Assembly: GCA_008360975.2 (NCBI GenBank) | Contig: CM039183.1 | Coordinates: 45,623,850-45,687,849, forward strand | Length of the DNA: 64,000 bases | Reading direction: 5' to 3' | Origin: Lichenostomus cassidix | Taxonomy: Eukaryota > Chordata > Aves > Passeriformes > Meliphagidae | Shown here: positions 9,701 through 21,500 of the stretch, piece after piece | Layout: each line of letters begins with the position of its first letter | How positions within the stretch are numbered: position 1 is the stretch's first letter | Notes under the pieces: model-generated | The model's input: only the letters and a program-made list of their open reading frames with translations | What the model was told of the DNA's origin: nothing | Database searches by the model: none | Translations under genes and position numbers: made by a program

Positions 9701-11739
9701 GTGCACTGAATGTAATGCTGCCACCCATCAGAGAGAAATCAAATTTCTTTTCTAAGAAATTGATTAAATAGTCCAACCAACTTCCAGACTAACTTTTTGA
9801 AATAAAAGTGATCCAATTCTTAAGTAGTGAAAACAATATAGTAGCAGTAATAAGAAATTCACTGAAATTTTGGAAAAATTAATATAAATCAGCCACCTAA
9901 TATACTAATATCACTATAGCTGGTGCTCTGATTGTGAGCTTCAGCAAAGTGCCAGTTTTCATTCTGAGTATTTTAATCTACCCCATGAAGTCACTTCCAG
10001 CTGTGCCAGACACTGTACAGAAGGAAGTTTAGTAAAAATCTGTGAGATGTCCGCATCCATTGGAGTGCACAATGATGACAAAATTATTTTTGCTTTACTT
10101 GTCTGAGTAAAGGTTAGATGTTTACATCAGACACAGTGATCCCATTTCCTCTCTTTAGAAGAGCTGTGTTGAGAAAGAAGCAGTTCTACAGGTACTTCAG
10201 GGTACTTATCTTGGGCACCTATCTCAAATCTCTGGGGTAAATAGGGCTATACTCTGAATGGCTCTTCTTTTTTATTACATGATACAAAATAATTGCCAAG
10301 AAAACAAAATGTTTCTGCTATACTTTCTATTTAAAGATCTCTTTAAAATGTATTCTGCAAGTCACTATTACAAACTGCCCAAGGGAAGAAAAAACACACA
10401 GTAGAGATTTGGCTTAATAATTTCTGGTTTTACCAGCTCTCCAGATACAGAAGGTACTTGTAAACAAAAAGAATTCTATGTATTACTACAAGTCTTGTAA
10501 CTAACCATAATATGTTGCTGCTTCCCCATTTCATCTGGTGCCTATGGGAAATAAAACTGCAATACTATAGTATTCTTCAAGGGAATAACTCATCAAAATG
10601 TTACCATCTGACTACTTTCTTCCAAGAGATACTGTTGAACTAAAAGATCAGTATATTTAGCCAGTTTTATATCAAGATAGCTCTACTGAAACCAACAAAG
10701 CCTTTGACTCATTGTATAAAGTACCTGTTACTTTATAGAAGTTATGAGATGTCATGAGGATGAGTCATACTGGTTCATACATGGCTGAAGATATTTGTAA
10801 TAAACTGAATGTTGAGGCATGTTGTGATAACTCTTCAATTCCAAAGTATTCATCCTTTAGATAAAGGAACTGAAAAGGAAAATCTGAGCTGGGCAAGAGT
10901 TCCGTAGCTCTGGCTTCCTTCAGTGCAACTTCACTGGTTCCAGTGCTTCTGACTCTGAGGCTCACCTTAGCACTATTTTTAACATAATTTTCAGAAAACA
11001 GTCCAAAGTATATTTAATTGAATTGTGCATGTGATTTTGAATGATACTGGTACATTACATTGTCTACTCTGATTACTGTTCTTGCCATGAGCACGGGAGT
11101 TTGACAGAAAAAGAAATGTCAGAAATTATAGAAGAACACATTCTTCAGAGAAGTGATCCTAATCCAAACAGAATTCTAACTGTGATTGAATTCAAATACT
11201 TGTGGAGTGTGTCATATATAGTCAGAATCACAGTGAAAAATTGGCAAAGTAGAATTCAATCAATATTTTCAACATTAAAACATGTTATGCTGTCACTGTG
11301 GCCAAGTTATTTCTATGCATTTCTTAGTCGAGAAGTCGTAATTCAGATGTGCTCTTTTCAGAACGCACTGCAGTTAAGCTTTGCTGCCCACAGTCTGGAA
11401 ACATTGCCCTTCTAGCCCGCTGACTGAGTCACCCCTGGAACCGAGACAAAGTGTCCAAGAACTGTTCAAACTTCAAAATGACAAGTAGGAAAAAAAGTGT
11501 TACCTGGTAGATACCAGCCTACATGCATTTCTTCCTGCAATTTTTATTTATGCAAGCACACCCTCACGTTAACTAACAAGAAAAAGAACCTTTATCCCAT
11601 AACTGCAAGTTTGACCATCCGTTCTTACATTACCGCAGGGCTTCGGTGCTGTGACACGTGTCACTCACTCGATCCTCTGCAGTCAGTGATTTCAGCGTGT
11701 TTAATGTTTATACGTGTCGCGTTCGTTGTTGTTATCCCC
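6716..11739. other. Intergenic, no supported gene
   Basis: This is the AT-rich interval between the amidohydrolase-like gene and the EXO1 CpG island. It probably holds the non-coding first exon and promoter of the minus-strand gene. It contains the 42-bp palindrome at 7245-7286. Open frames at 7515-7724 (minus) and 11041-11415 (plus, 124 codons) are unrecognised. No CR1 fragment was clear to me here. Confidence 0.5.
7245..7286. repeat. 42-bp near-perfect palindrome
   Basis: Arms of 20 bases (7245-7264 and 7267-7286) flank a 2-base centre (TT). The core ACTTTAAGACCT / AGGTCTTAAAGT is perfect, and there is one mismatch further out. It could form a hairpin in RNA or a cruciform in DNA. It matches no element I know. 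Confidence 0.9.
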
Positions 11740-11764
11740 GCGCTGTGTCAAGCCGCCCGCCGCG

Positions 11765-11896
11765 AGGAATGCCGTGCGGGATGCCGTGAGGGATGCCGTG
11801 CGGGATGCCGTGCGGGATGCCGTGCGGGATGCCATGAGGAATGCCGTGCGGGATGCCGTGCGGGATGCCGTGCGGGATGCCGTGCGGGATGCCGTG
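11765..11896 (+). repeat. 12-bp minisatellite, 11 units, in the EXO1 promoter
   Basis: The unit is GGGATGCCGTGC or a close variant (AGGAATGCCGTG, GGGATGCCATGA), repeated 11 times without gaps. Because 12 is divisible by three, several frames stay open on both strands (RDAV, MPCG and GIPH repeats). These are not real proteins. The variant order suggests two blocks: units 1-6 resemble units 7-11, a 72-bp higher-order repeat. Each unit carries a CpG and an ATG. Confidence 0.95.
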
Positions 11897-12067
11897 CGGA
11901 GCGCGCTGCCCCACAGCGGAGCGCGGCGGCAGCAGTGCCGAGGGCCGCGCGCCGCTCAGCCCCTCCCGCGCGGGGCACTATGGGGATCGTAGTCTCTCCG
12001 CGCGGGGCGGGGCTGCCGGGCTGAGCGCGCGCTGCTTGAAAGCCCCGGGCGGCCGCCGCGCGCCACG

Positions 12068-12120
12068 GCTGAGCCGAGCCGAGCCGAGCTGAGCGGAGCT
12101 GAGCTGGGCCGGGCTGGGCC
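12068..12120 (+). repeat. GAGCC/GAGCT 5-bp tandem in the EXO1 5' region
   Basis: About ten imperfect copies of a 5-base GAGCC, GAGCT or GGGCT unit lie between the minisatellite and the start codon, within the CpG island. It is purely low-complexity GC-rich sequence. Confidence 0.8.
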
Positions 12121-12424
12121 GGAGGAGCCACGTCTGCCCCAGCCAGGCGCGGGTCGGGGCTGTGTCCCCGCGTCCCCCGCTCCCTCTGTCGCCCCACTCC
12201 CCGGGCAGCAACGAGGTACAGCCGCTGCCGCCGCGTGGGGAGGCAGCCCCGAGCCGGGCTGCGTGGGGACACCCGCAGGAGCTTCTGGTGGCCCTGGCGC
12301 GGCCCAGCGCCCCATCGGTGAGCAGAGCTGAGGTTCCTCGAGCGAAGATTTCGAGCGGCGATCGACAGCACAGAGCACTCGGCTCCCTGCTCGCGCCTTT
12401 TCTTTCTCCCCGCTCTGCGGCACC

Positions 12425-12585
12425 ATGGGGATCCAGGGCCTGCTGCAGTTCATCAAGGAGGCTGCCGAGCCTTCCCACGTGAAGAAATACAAGGGGCTGA
12501 CGGTGGCTGTGGACACTTACTGCTGGCTGCACAAAGGCGCCTATGCTTGCGCTGAAAAGCTGGCCCGAGGGGAGCCCACCGATCT
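12425..12585 (+). CDS. EXO1: EXO1 coding exon 1
   Basis: Encodes residues 1-53 plus two bases. It starts [10 protein letters not shown], the N-terminal helix that threads DNA in this family, and contains [13 protein letters not shown] with metal ligand D30. The donor is GATCT/GTAAGT. It lies inside the CpG island and is much richer in GC than the later exons. Confidence 0.97.
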
Positions 12586-15500
12586 GTAAGTCTTTCTTGC
12601 CTTTAAGTCTCGGCCCTTTGACAAGATGACGTTTTGTTAGCTTGGTGTTTCTTGAACTACAAACTAAGTTACAGTAGTTTTGCTTCTTACTGTTGAATTC
12701 TCAGTCCCAGTTGAACTGTTTGGGAATGGAAATTTTGGCGATAAGTAAACAGCTTTCCTGCTGCGCAAAAAAAATATTAGAGCCTACATTGGTGTATACT
12801 CTAATATTTATTATCTATTATTTATTATCTATTTTTATTATTTTATTTATTATCTAGCATTAATTATTTGTTCTATTATTTAGATATTATTTATTAATCT
12901 CTTTTTAAAATTTTTTTTTGTTAAAATACCAAGTTTTTTTTTTTCCCAGCACGTCCCTCAACAATAATCTAATTTCTCAGATGAAATTCTGTACATGCAG
13001 TTCTTAAATTTCAAATTTAGTATTATTTTCAGGCACATATTTTGTGTGTAGAGATAGTTTGCATATACTGCTGTGACAAAGCTTATAATGATACCAAAGA
13101 ATTTTGAAAGATGTGTTTTGCTCTGAATAGGGTGTGAGATTTTTTGCTTTACATACTATGTTTTTGGTAAAAGTATCCTTTCTAAAACACATTTACAAAG
13201 TTATATTTCTAGGGAAGGAAACAAACAAAAATTGTGGTCATATTTCACGTTCAACCCTGCAACTTAGATCAGGTTTGCATAAGTACTTGCTCATCTCTGG
13301 AAAACTGGGTTGAACTCTTGTTTTAGATTGGATATAGGTAAGGTTGGAAAGGACCACTGGATGTCATCTCATCCAATCTGCCTGCTCATGCAGGTTCCCT
13401 TAGATTATATCACTCAGGGTTGTGTCCAGATGGCTTTCAAATATCTCCAGAGAAGGAAGAGACTCTAAAACTTCTCTGGTCAACCTGTTTCAATGTTCAG
13501 TTACCTGGACAGTAAGGAAGATTTACTTACATTCTAGTGGAATTCCTGTGGTTTGGTTTCTGCCTGCTCCCTGTTGTCCTATTGCACGGCACCTCTCAGG
13601 GGACCTTGGATCCATCAAATGTTTGATTGGAGGCGAGAGAGAGTTGGTGCTTTGCACATGGGTTCAAATATTTATTCCTGCTTATGTTAGTTTGCAGAAC
13701 TGTGGAGTTTCATCCAGCTCTGCCTTGAAGACAGTGGAGGTTCCTCAGAATCCTGAGAATATGATACACTTCAGTTGAGGAAAACATTGATGGTCAGGAG
13801 AAATATTCATAGTCATAGGAAACTTTGGGATAATTTAAATACATAGATAGTTTATCTTGCAAATCTTGTTTCCACGCACATATGATCTTAGACTGGCACT
13901 TTAACTATAGTGTAGAGTCCTTTCACATTTTAAAATTCATCTGGACTAAGGTATTATATAGCAACAGTGCTATTTCCTCCTGTCTTTTAAAAATCATAGT
14001 TATTTTTCTGTAGCTCTAGATAAAGTTTCTTCAGGACTCATATCCTTACAATCTAAATGCTTTTAAGTCTCCTCTCCCACCCCTGCCTGTTGAGGAGGTT
14101 GCTCTTGCTGTTTTAAACAGTGTTCTTATAATAAAAAACACTCAATTTTTTTCATTGAGTGTCGTTGTAATGTGCTTGCTTAGTGTTTACAGCAGCTATT
14201 AGATTTTAGTTCTGTGCTGCTGATAAAATGATCTCATTCAGATCTGTAGAAACAACAGGTAAGAAGAAGAGAGGTCTGAGGGAATAAATAACATCTGGAA
14301 TTCCCAGCAAATATTTTTTCAAGGGTTGGACTTTGAAGGCAGTGGAGGATTGCCTCCTGATCCATATACCATCTTCACAATTAGTACAGATTGGGGAATT
14401 GTTCTGTCTTTTGGAATATTTTCAGTGCTGTACCTGTATGGGAAGCCTTTATGGGAAGAGAGGTTTGCATGTCTTGTCCATAGGATATAACCACCATCTG
14501 GAGAGAAGTGTGGATAATTCTACAAGGAGAGATTTAATAACCTATCACTCCTTCTGATTCTACAATAGTGCATTTAACCTGCCTTTCTGGAAGGATCACA
14601 TACTGTGTTTGTCTGCCTCCTGTTTCCTTGGCCGTTATGAATTGAGCTGCTGAAAGTAAAGAGATGATCCATGTTTTAACGTGTCTAGTGTTTGTCAGTG
14701 TTGAATCCTAATGTAGCAAAATCATACTTGAATTATACTTGAATTCTTATTTCATTTTGTCTAGGATAAAGGAGCAGATCTGAACTGGGAGGTGGACTGT
14801 TTCTCGTGATAAAAAAACAACTAAACAGCATTCAAGTGTTAGATTTTTGTGATACTGGAAAAATATACAGCCTGTTATGGAAAAATATGTAACACACCTG
14901 TGGTTAACAATAAAATTTATATTTCTTCTCTTGCTTTTGTTATTTTCAATTCAGTTATGTAGCTTTCTGTATGAAACTTGTTCATATGCTGCTGTCATTT
15001 GGAATTAAACCAATTTTGGTATTTGATGGCTGCACCCTACCATCTAAGAAGGAAGTGGAAAAGGCACGACGAGAGTAAGTACTGGTCTGTATTGATTTGC
15101 AAGCAAAACAGTTTTATAATTGCAATCAAAATCAAAAAACCTCAAACTTCAGCTAGGTAGTAAGCTCTGGTAAACTCCCCTGCAATATAGTGGGATTTCT
15201 TTTAATTTACACCTAAAATCTTACAAACTTCTTAGAAGTTTTATTCCAAAAATAGAAATGCACTTCACAAAAGAAAGCCATTTTATAGAGGAAGGAAGTA
15301 AACCTTTGAGCATTAGTTCCTGTAATGTATTAGAGGCTTTCAGTTTACCCACACTTGTGATCTCTGAACAAAAATATTTTTCCCAATATAATTCTATTTA
15401 AAAATAACACCACCTTCCTCATCCTTCCCTTTATTAATATAAATTTGTTTAAGGTTTAGATTGAGGTCCCTCTAAATGGGACTTTTCACTGAAGCTGTGA

Positions 15501-18500
15501 GAATTTTTCAGTAGTAGTTATTTATAAATTCTCATGAGACACATGCTTCCTTCAGCGTGAAGTGAACAATTTCCGATATATGAAATTAAGTAAATTAGGT
15601 TTTGTGTCCTCTAAATCAATAAGTATCTAGTGTCAGATACTCCCAACTTCCATGAAATCTATTTTACTGCAAGCTGAGGGTGGGTGCATTTCTTCTTTTA
15701 TGCTGCTGATTTCAGTTCCTGATTTATCACTGTTTTCTGAGAAAATATTCTAAATTTCAACATTCAAATCTAGCTATCCTTGTCAATACAATGACCTAGT
15801 TATTCTTTTGTTTTCAAAAATTATACAGTATCCCAGATTTGGAAAGTGTTGCAATTTTTCCTCCTTTCCTACCTTTATCTGTTAGTCCTTTCTGCTATTT
15901 GTTCTTTTAAGTGAAAAATAGTCTGTGATTGGTGGATATTTTTGTCTTTCTTTTAGGAAGCGTCAAGCCAGTCTTCTGAAGGGGAAACAATTGTTGCAGG
16001 AAGGGAGACTGTCAGAAGCTAGGGAATGTTTTGGGCGCAGTGTAAATATTACTCATGCTATGGCTCATGAAGTTATTAAAGTAAGTTGTCAACACTGTTG
16101 ATAATGCCAGTTTAAAAAAATTCCATGCAGTAGGTAGCATATCCTACTCTGCATTTTTGTGTCTACATCATTATGTTTTCTATATAGGCAAGAAAAGTAT
16201 TCCCTCATGCTTAGTCTTTAATTGTCCTACATCTTATTGGATTCTGTTAGACACAATTAACAAACTTCACTTCAAGTTTATTATGTCCATTTGTATAAAT
16301 AATGATGATAGATAATGAAATAGTTCTCTTCATACTGCTATGAACTGAATCTGGTAACACCTCTGTTTTACATTTGCTGCACAAATGCTAATCACAATTT
16401 TTTTGGTGTTTTTTCCGTTGTCTAGTTTCTGAGTGTAGACTACAGAAAAAAATAGGCTAATTAAAATTTTTTCTAGTAGTTTTTTGCTATACTTCCAATG
16501 GAGTCATAGGATCTTTATCAAAAAGTTTGAAGTTTTTCTACTGCTGTTCTCCTTTGTCCAGAGTGTAACTTGCATGAGTTTGAAGCTGGCACCTGTAGTC
16601 AGATGCAGTGGCAAGACTGTTACAGGAGAGGTTGTTTTGTAAACCAGTGTGTATAGATCTAAGCTGCTTGAAACTGAGGTTTTGTCTATGGAATATTGGG
16701 CCCTTACTGGGGGCAGGATGGGTGTGTGGTTAAAAAGGTTAAATGGTTTTGGTTTTTTAACAGAGAGGTTCTTATGCTTTCAGATCTCTTAATATAACTG
16801 CCAAAAATTGATGCAAAGTGCTTGTATGCTTCTTGTTTATGTACAGGCTGCACGAGCCCAGGGAGTTGATTGTATTGTTGCTCCTTATGAAGCTGATGCT
16901 CAGCTGGCTTATCTTAATAAGATTGGCATGGTTCAAGCTATAATTACAGAAGACTCTGATCTTTTAGCTTTTGGATGTAAAAAGGTATGGAAGAAAATAC
17001 TAATAGCCTTTACTTCTTGCTGATATCTTAAAAGCAGAGTTTGAAGTTGCCAAATATGTTTGATGTGTGGATCGACTCTTCTACAGTAAATGTGGGAAAC
17101 AGAAGAGATGAGAATAGCACTTTGCCTCTCTTGTTTCCACCAAGTGCAATGAACCAGCTTATATGGGTGAAAATTATTTTTTTCACTTAATTTTCAGGTG
17201 TTTCTGAAAATCGACAAGTTTGGAAATGGACTAGAGATAGATCAAGCTCGACTAGGAAACTGCAAGCAGCTTGGCAATGTATTTACAGAAGAGAAATTCC
17301 GCTACATGTGTATTCTTTCTGGTTGTGACTACCTCCCATCAATTCATGGAATTGGGTTAGCTAAAGCGTGCAAGTTAGTAAAATTAGCCAACAATCCAGA
17401 CATTATAAAGGTAAACTCAGTTTTGCTTTGTGTTTTTGTTTTCTGGGAGCCTGTATCAATATATATGAAATTTAACGCAATTGAAAATATGAAGGGTTCT
17501 TGACTTCCTCTGTTTTGAGGAGAATACTAAAAAGTATTTTTTACCTGTGCTTTAGAAAGATGCTGAGCTAAACTTACTCAGGGGTTGAAGCTGTTACATA
17601 TTTATAAGGAATACACCAAAGTAAATTTAGATAAAGAATTGTTCTAATCCTTCAAGGGTATATTCTGTTGGTAGGGAAACTTAATTTTTTGTAAGACTTT
17701 GAGGGTTTTTTTCTCCCTCTCATTGCTGCTTTTTTCTGTGTCTGCAGACTAGTTATTAGAACTGCTAAATGAACTCTTACTTTTGAATAAATACATGTTC
17801 TTCTGTGTGGGGAGGGGCAGGGGTTGGGAATCTTATCTAATTATATACGTATGGATATGGACATTTCTAGAGTAAAAATGGTATGGAAGAAAAGTGTGAT
17901 ATGATGCAAAACAAATTAATATAGGGTGGTTCTTTTCTTGTCTGAAGTATGAAATTAAAACAAATCTTGTATTAGGAAATATAGAGGCTAAGAGGGTGGA
18001 AATAAGTTCTGTGTGGGTAAGTAAGGCGGTAGAGAGGTTAAGAGCTAATAAGAAGAATACCTTATGGGACTGTCCTGGAAGCAGGTAAATCTAATCCAGA
18101 AAAGTATTTTAAAATGCAGTCTAACTTAATGTGTTACCTTCTTTCTTAAGTTACTTGTGTGCTTTAGTGTATTTTATTTTTTTTCTCTCACAGACAAAAA
18201 ACCCCATGATTTTTAATTTTCAAATGTTTCGCGTCATGTAGAGCAGATATTAAAGCAATTGGTTTGGCTTTTGTGGAAGTAAAAAGGGAACTTTGAACTT
18301 TTCCCATGCAAATCATTATTTGCTTTAATGTATCTCTGAGCAAAATGCCAGGGTTTAGTCTGGTTGGTTTTGCTTTTTTTTCTGTTATAAAAACACACAC
18401 ATATTGCTTTTATGTCCTGGTAATATGAATGATAAAAATTTGATATGCATTAGTTTAAACAATCACATATTGCTCAATAAATAAATACAAAGAGTTATAA

Positions 18501-21500
18501 AAATTTTAATTGTGTTGTTTATGTGATTGTAAACAATCTGAGTGGGAAAATAATGTACAAAGTTCCATTTTCTTTCCTTCTCCTGTTTAAGTTGAATCTG
18601 CTTGTTGCAATAGGACACTCATTCTACATTTAATTGGAAACAAAGATAATTAGCAGTTGAAGAGTATTTAACCTTTTGTGTGAACTGTTTAAATTAAACA
18701 ATTCAGTAATTTCTTTTTTGACAGGTTATTAAGAAAATGGGGCAGTACTTGAAGATGAATATAACAGTACCAGAGGAATACATACAGGGTTTTACACGAG
18801 CTAATAATACCTTCCTTTATCAGTTAGTTTTTGATCCTGTCAACAGAAAATTAGTTCCTCTGAATGCATATGGAGATGATATTGATCCAGAAACACTAAC
18901 TTACGCAGGACGGTATCCTTTGTGTTGAAACGGCAGAATGGGGAAATAAGGGTGAGCAGATGTGGGATCTTATAATTTTCATTGCACCCATGGGGTACAT
19001 CAAAGGAACCCTGCTGTTGACTAAAGCTTGGCTTTTCTGCAGTCTTAAACTTTTGAGGGGTTTTCTTCTTTTCTTCTTTGCTCTGATTTTCATCAATAAA
19101 AGTGCAGGGGATAACTTAGTGACCTATCATTGATACATTGTTTTAGGCAGAAATTATTTCTCTTTTTTCCTCTTTATAAAACAAATTGTTAAATACAGTT
19201 TATATTTAAACTTAATTGCTTTATGACTGTGTTGAATTTCTGCCTGTGTTGTATGTGGTAATCTCTACCAGTTTAATTCTTATAATTTCAACTCATTCTC
19301 TAAGCATGTCCTGTTTTACCAGATCCCTCTTCCTATAGAAAAAGTAGCATTTTGCCACATCTGTGCAGCATAAATTCCAGCTTGAAGGATTAGGAAAATG
19401 AAGAAAGAGAGGGGACTGTTGAAGCAGTTACTAGCTTCATATGGTCAAGCTACCTAATCTCTGGCATTTCCAGAAATTAGGAAGGAGAAAGTTGGTACCT
19501 TTCCTGGTGATAGTTGAAGGATTAAGTTTTGACTTTCATGATTCGCCAAGGGTTGCAGAACTATCCCTGGAAGTGTTTAAAAAGCATGTGGATGTGACAT
19601 TTAAGGCATGGTATAGTGGTGAACGTGGCAGCTGGTGCTGTTTAATGGTTGGACTTGATGATCTGAAAGGTCTTTTCCAACCTTAGTTGTTCTGTTATTC
19701 TATTACAATTCCATCAAATTGAGCCAAGAGTAGTGGTGTTAATCCTTTTTGTTAATATTCTAGCCCTGCTTTTTGGCACAAAAATGGGAAAATAGCTATT
19801 CTAACTTTTGTGATACAGTTGTTGAAATATAATGTAATATTCAGATATTTTCCTTTACTATGATGGGAACAGACATTTTGGTGATGGTACTGCTTTTCAA
19901 ATTGCCATTGGCAACATTGATATCAATACAATGGAACAAATTGATAATTACAACCCTGACACAGCACAGGTAACATCTTTGTTCTGAAGTTATATAGTAA
20001 GAATTAGATGTGGGTCTGAATGTTAATGGGAAAATATGATTGAATGTTATCCACAAGTGAATTGGCAGTGAAAGCTGTTCTGGTATTACAGAAACTCTGC
20101 TCTCACATGCATATTTCTCACTCTTTTTAAAGGTAAAGTTTTATTTTTCATTGCATTTAACTTAAATACTTGTTTTACTTTCAGACTTTTTTGGCAATTC
20201 CTTAATACTATTTACAGAAGTAACCAATTTAAAAAGAAAATTCTCAGAGTTTTGGATTTCTTCCAAGAATAATCCAATATTACATTTTCTGAATAGAAAT
20301 AAAGTTCAAACTTTAAATTTGGTCTGACAGGAACAGTTAGTCACTTACACCATATTGAAATGAAGATATCATGGCAGCACAAAAAAGAGTATGAAAAACA
20401 TGAGAAATGTGAGAACAAAAAAAAGTTTATGTAGAGTATGTCACTAGATGTACAAATATCAAAATGTCCTTCCTTGTATGCTAAGTCAGGAAATCATATG
20501 TAGAAGGCAAGATTATAAACCTCTGTCTTGATTTTTAATTGTTTTTTGTTGCTTGTGCAGCAGAGAAGTTGTGGTTGGAATGACCGACGTGGTAATCATG
20601 TAAATAGCATTTGGAGCAGAGAATACAAGTTTGGCCCTACTGAAGATATTGCTCCTCCTAAAATGCATTTCCCAGAGAAGCCAACAACCAAAGGCATTGA
20701 GAAAATAATTAGTGTTAAAGGACTAAAACTTCCAGGCAAAGAGCTCTTGGAAAAAAGGCCAAGGAGTGGTATGTTTTTATTAAATAAGTATATGAATAAC
20801 AATAGAAGGCTGTGGGAAAAGAAAGGATTTTATCTTGTACTTTATGGTATGAGACTTTAGAGGCTTATCTCTCAACTGTTATTGTCTGTATTCTGTTTTC
20901 AACAAGCTACAAGACTAAAAAGTCATAATATTAAAACCTAGATTATGATTAAGGGTGACAGCAAGCTTTCAACCAGACTTGATTTTAACTTTCTTTGGTT
21001 TGCTATAAAACCAGTGGTTTCAATTTCAAGTTAGGTTTAATACCATCTGTATTTTGATTTAGTTTTGGTTTTAATTTCTTTTTTGAGTTTTTAATTTTCT
21101 TGTGAAGAAGTTAAAACAGCCTGGTTTTCCTAGCATTGATATTAGATCAGATAGAAAACATAAAGAATGTTTTCTATACTCTTCTGACACTGTTCTGCCT
21201 CTATGCCCTGTATAGGTGTTTTTTTATGCCAGCTTTTTCACTTTCTCTAGTGCATCTGTGGTATCTTGTCTTCTATACCACCTGAGTTACCTGTACTCAA
21301 ATAAACTGTGGGCTAGTAATAGAAGAGGCACTTTTTTGTTCCTATTGTGCTTTATCTAACATGTTAAGTTTTTTCTCTTCATCTGCTTCATTTGCTTTCT
21401 GATTGTACTACTAGGGCTTTTTCTTCCTCTGTTGTTACTCCTGCTATCTTCTTAATCCCTCGCTTACCAAAGTCTATAAGTGGTTTAGCAACCTGCCTTT

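Larger units (their letters stand above)
11740..12424 (+). promoter_or_regulatory. EXO1: CpG island promoter and 5' UTR of EXO1
   Basis: Base composition changes sharply from AT-rich to CG-rich with dense CpG at about 11740, and the CpG-rich sequence continues into coding exon 1. No TATA box is evident near the likely start sites, as expected for a housekeeping DNA-repair promoter. The island contains the 12-bp minisatellite (11765-11896) and a GAGCC/GAGCT-type tandem (12068-12120). The transcription start cannot be fixed from sequence. The start codon at 12425 has a strong context (GGCACCATGG). Confidence 0.8.
12586..14954 (+). other. EXO1: EXO1 intron 1
   Basis: A 2.4-kb intron. It holds the AT-rich tract at 12800-12900, a CR1 tail at 13330-13615 and otherwise unrecognised sequence. 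Confidence 0.9.

Noticed and set aside
11748..12516. Long overlapping frames on both strands (up to 207 codons) in the EXO1 promoter, with GIPH, RDAV or MPCG repeats.
   Set aside because: They are by-products of a 12-bp repeat and of high GC content with few stops; no homology and no splice or start context.
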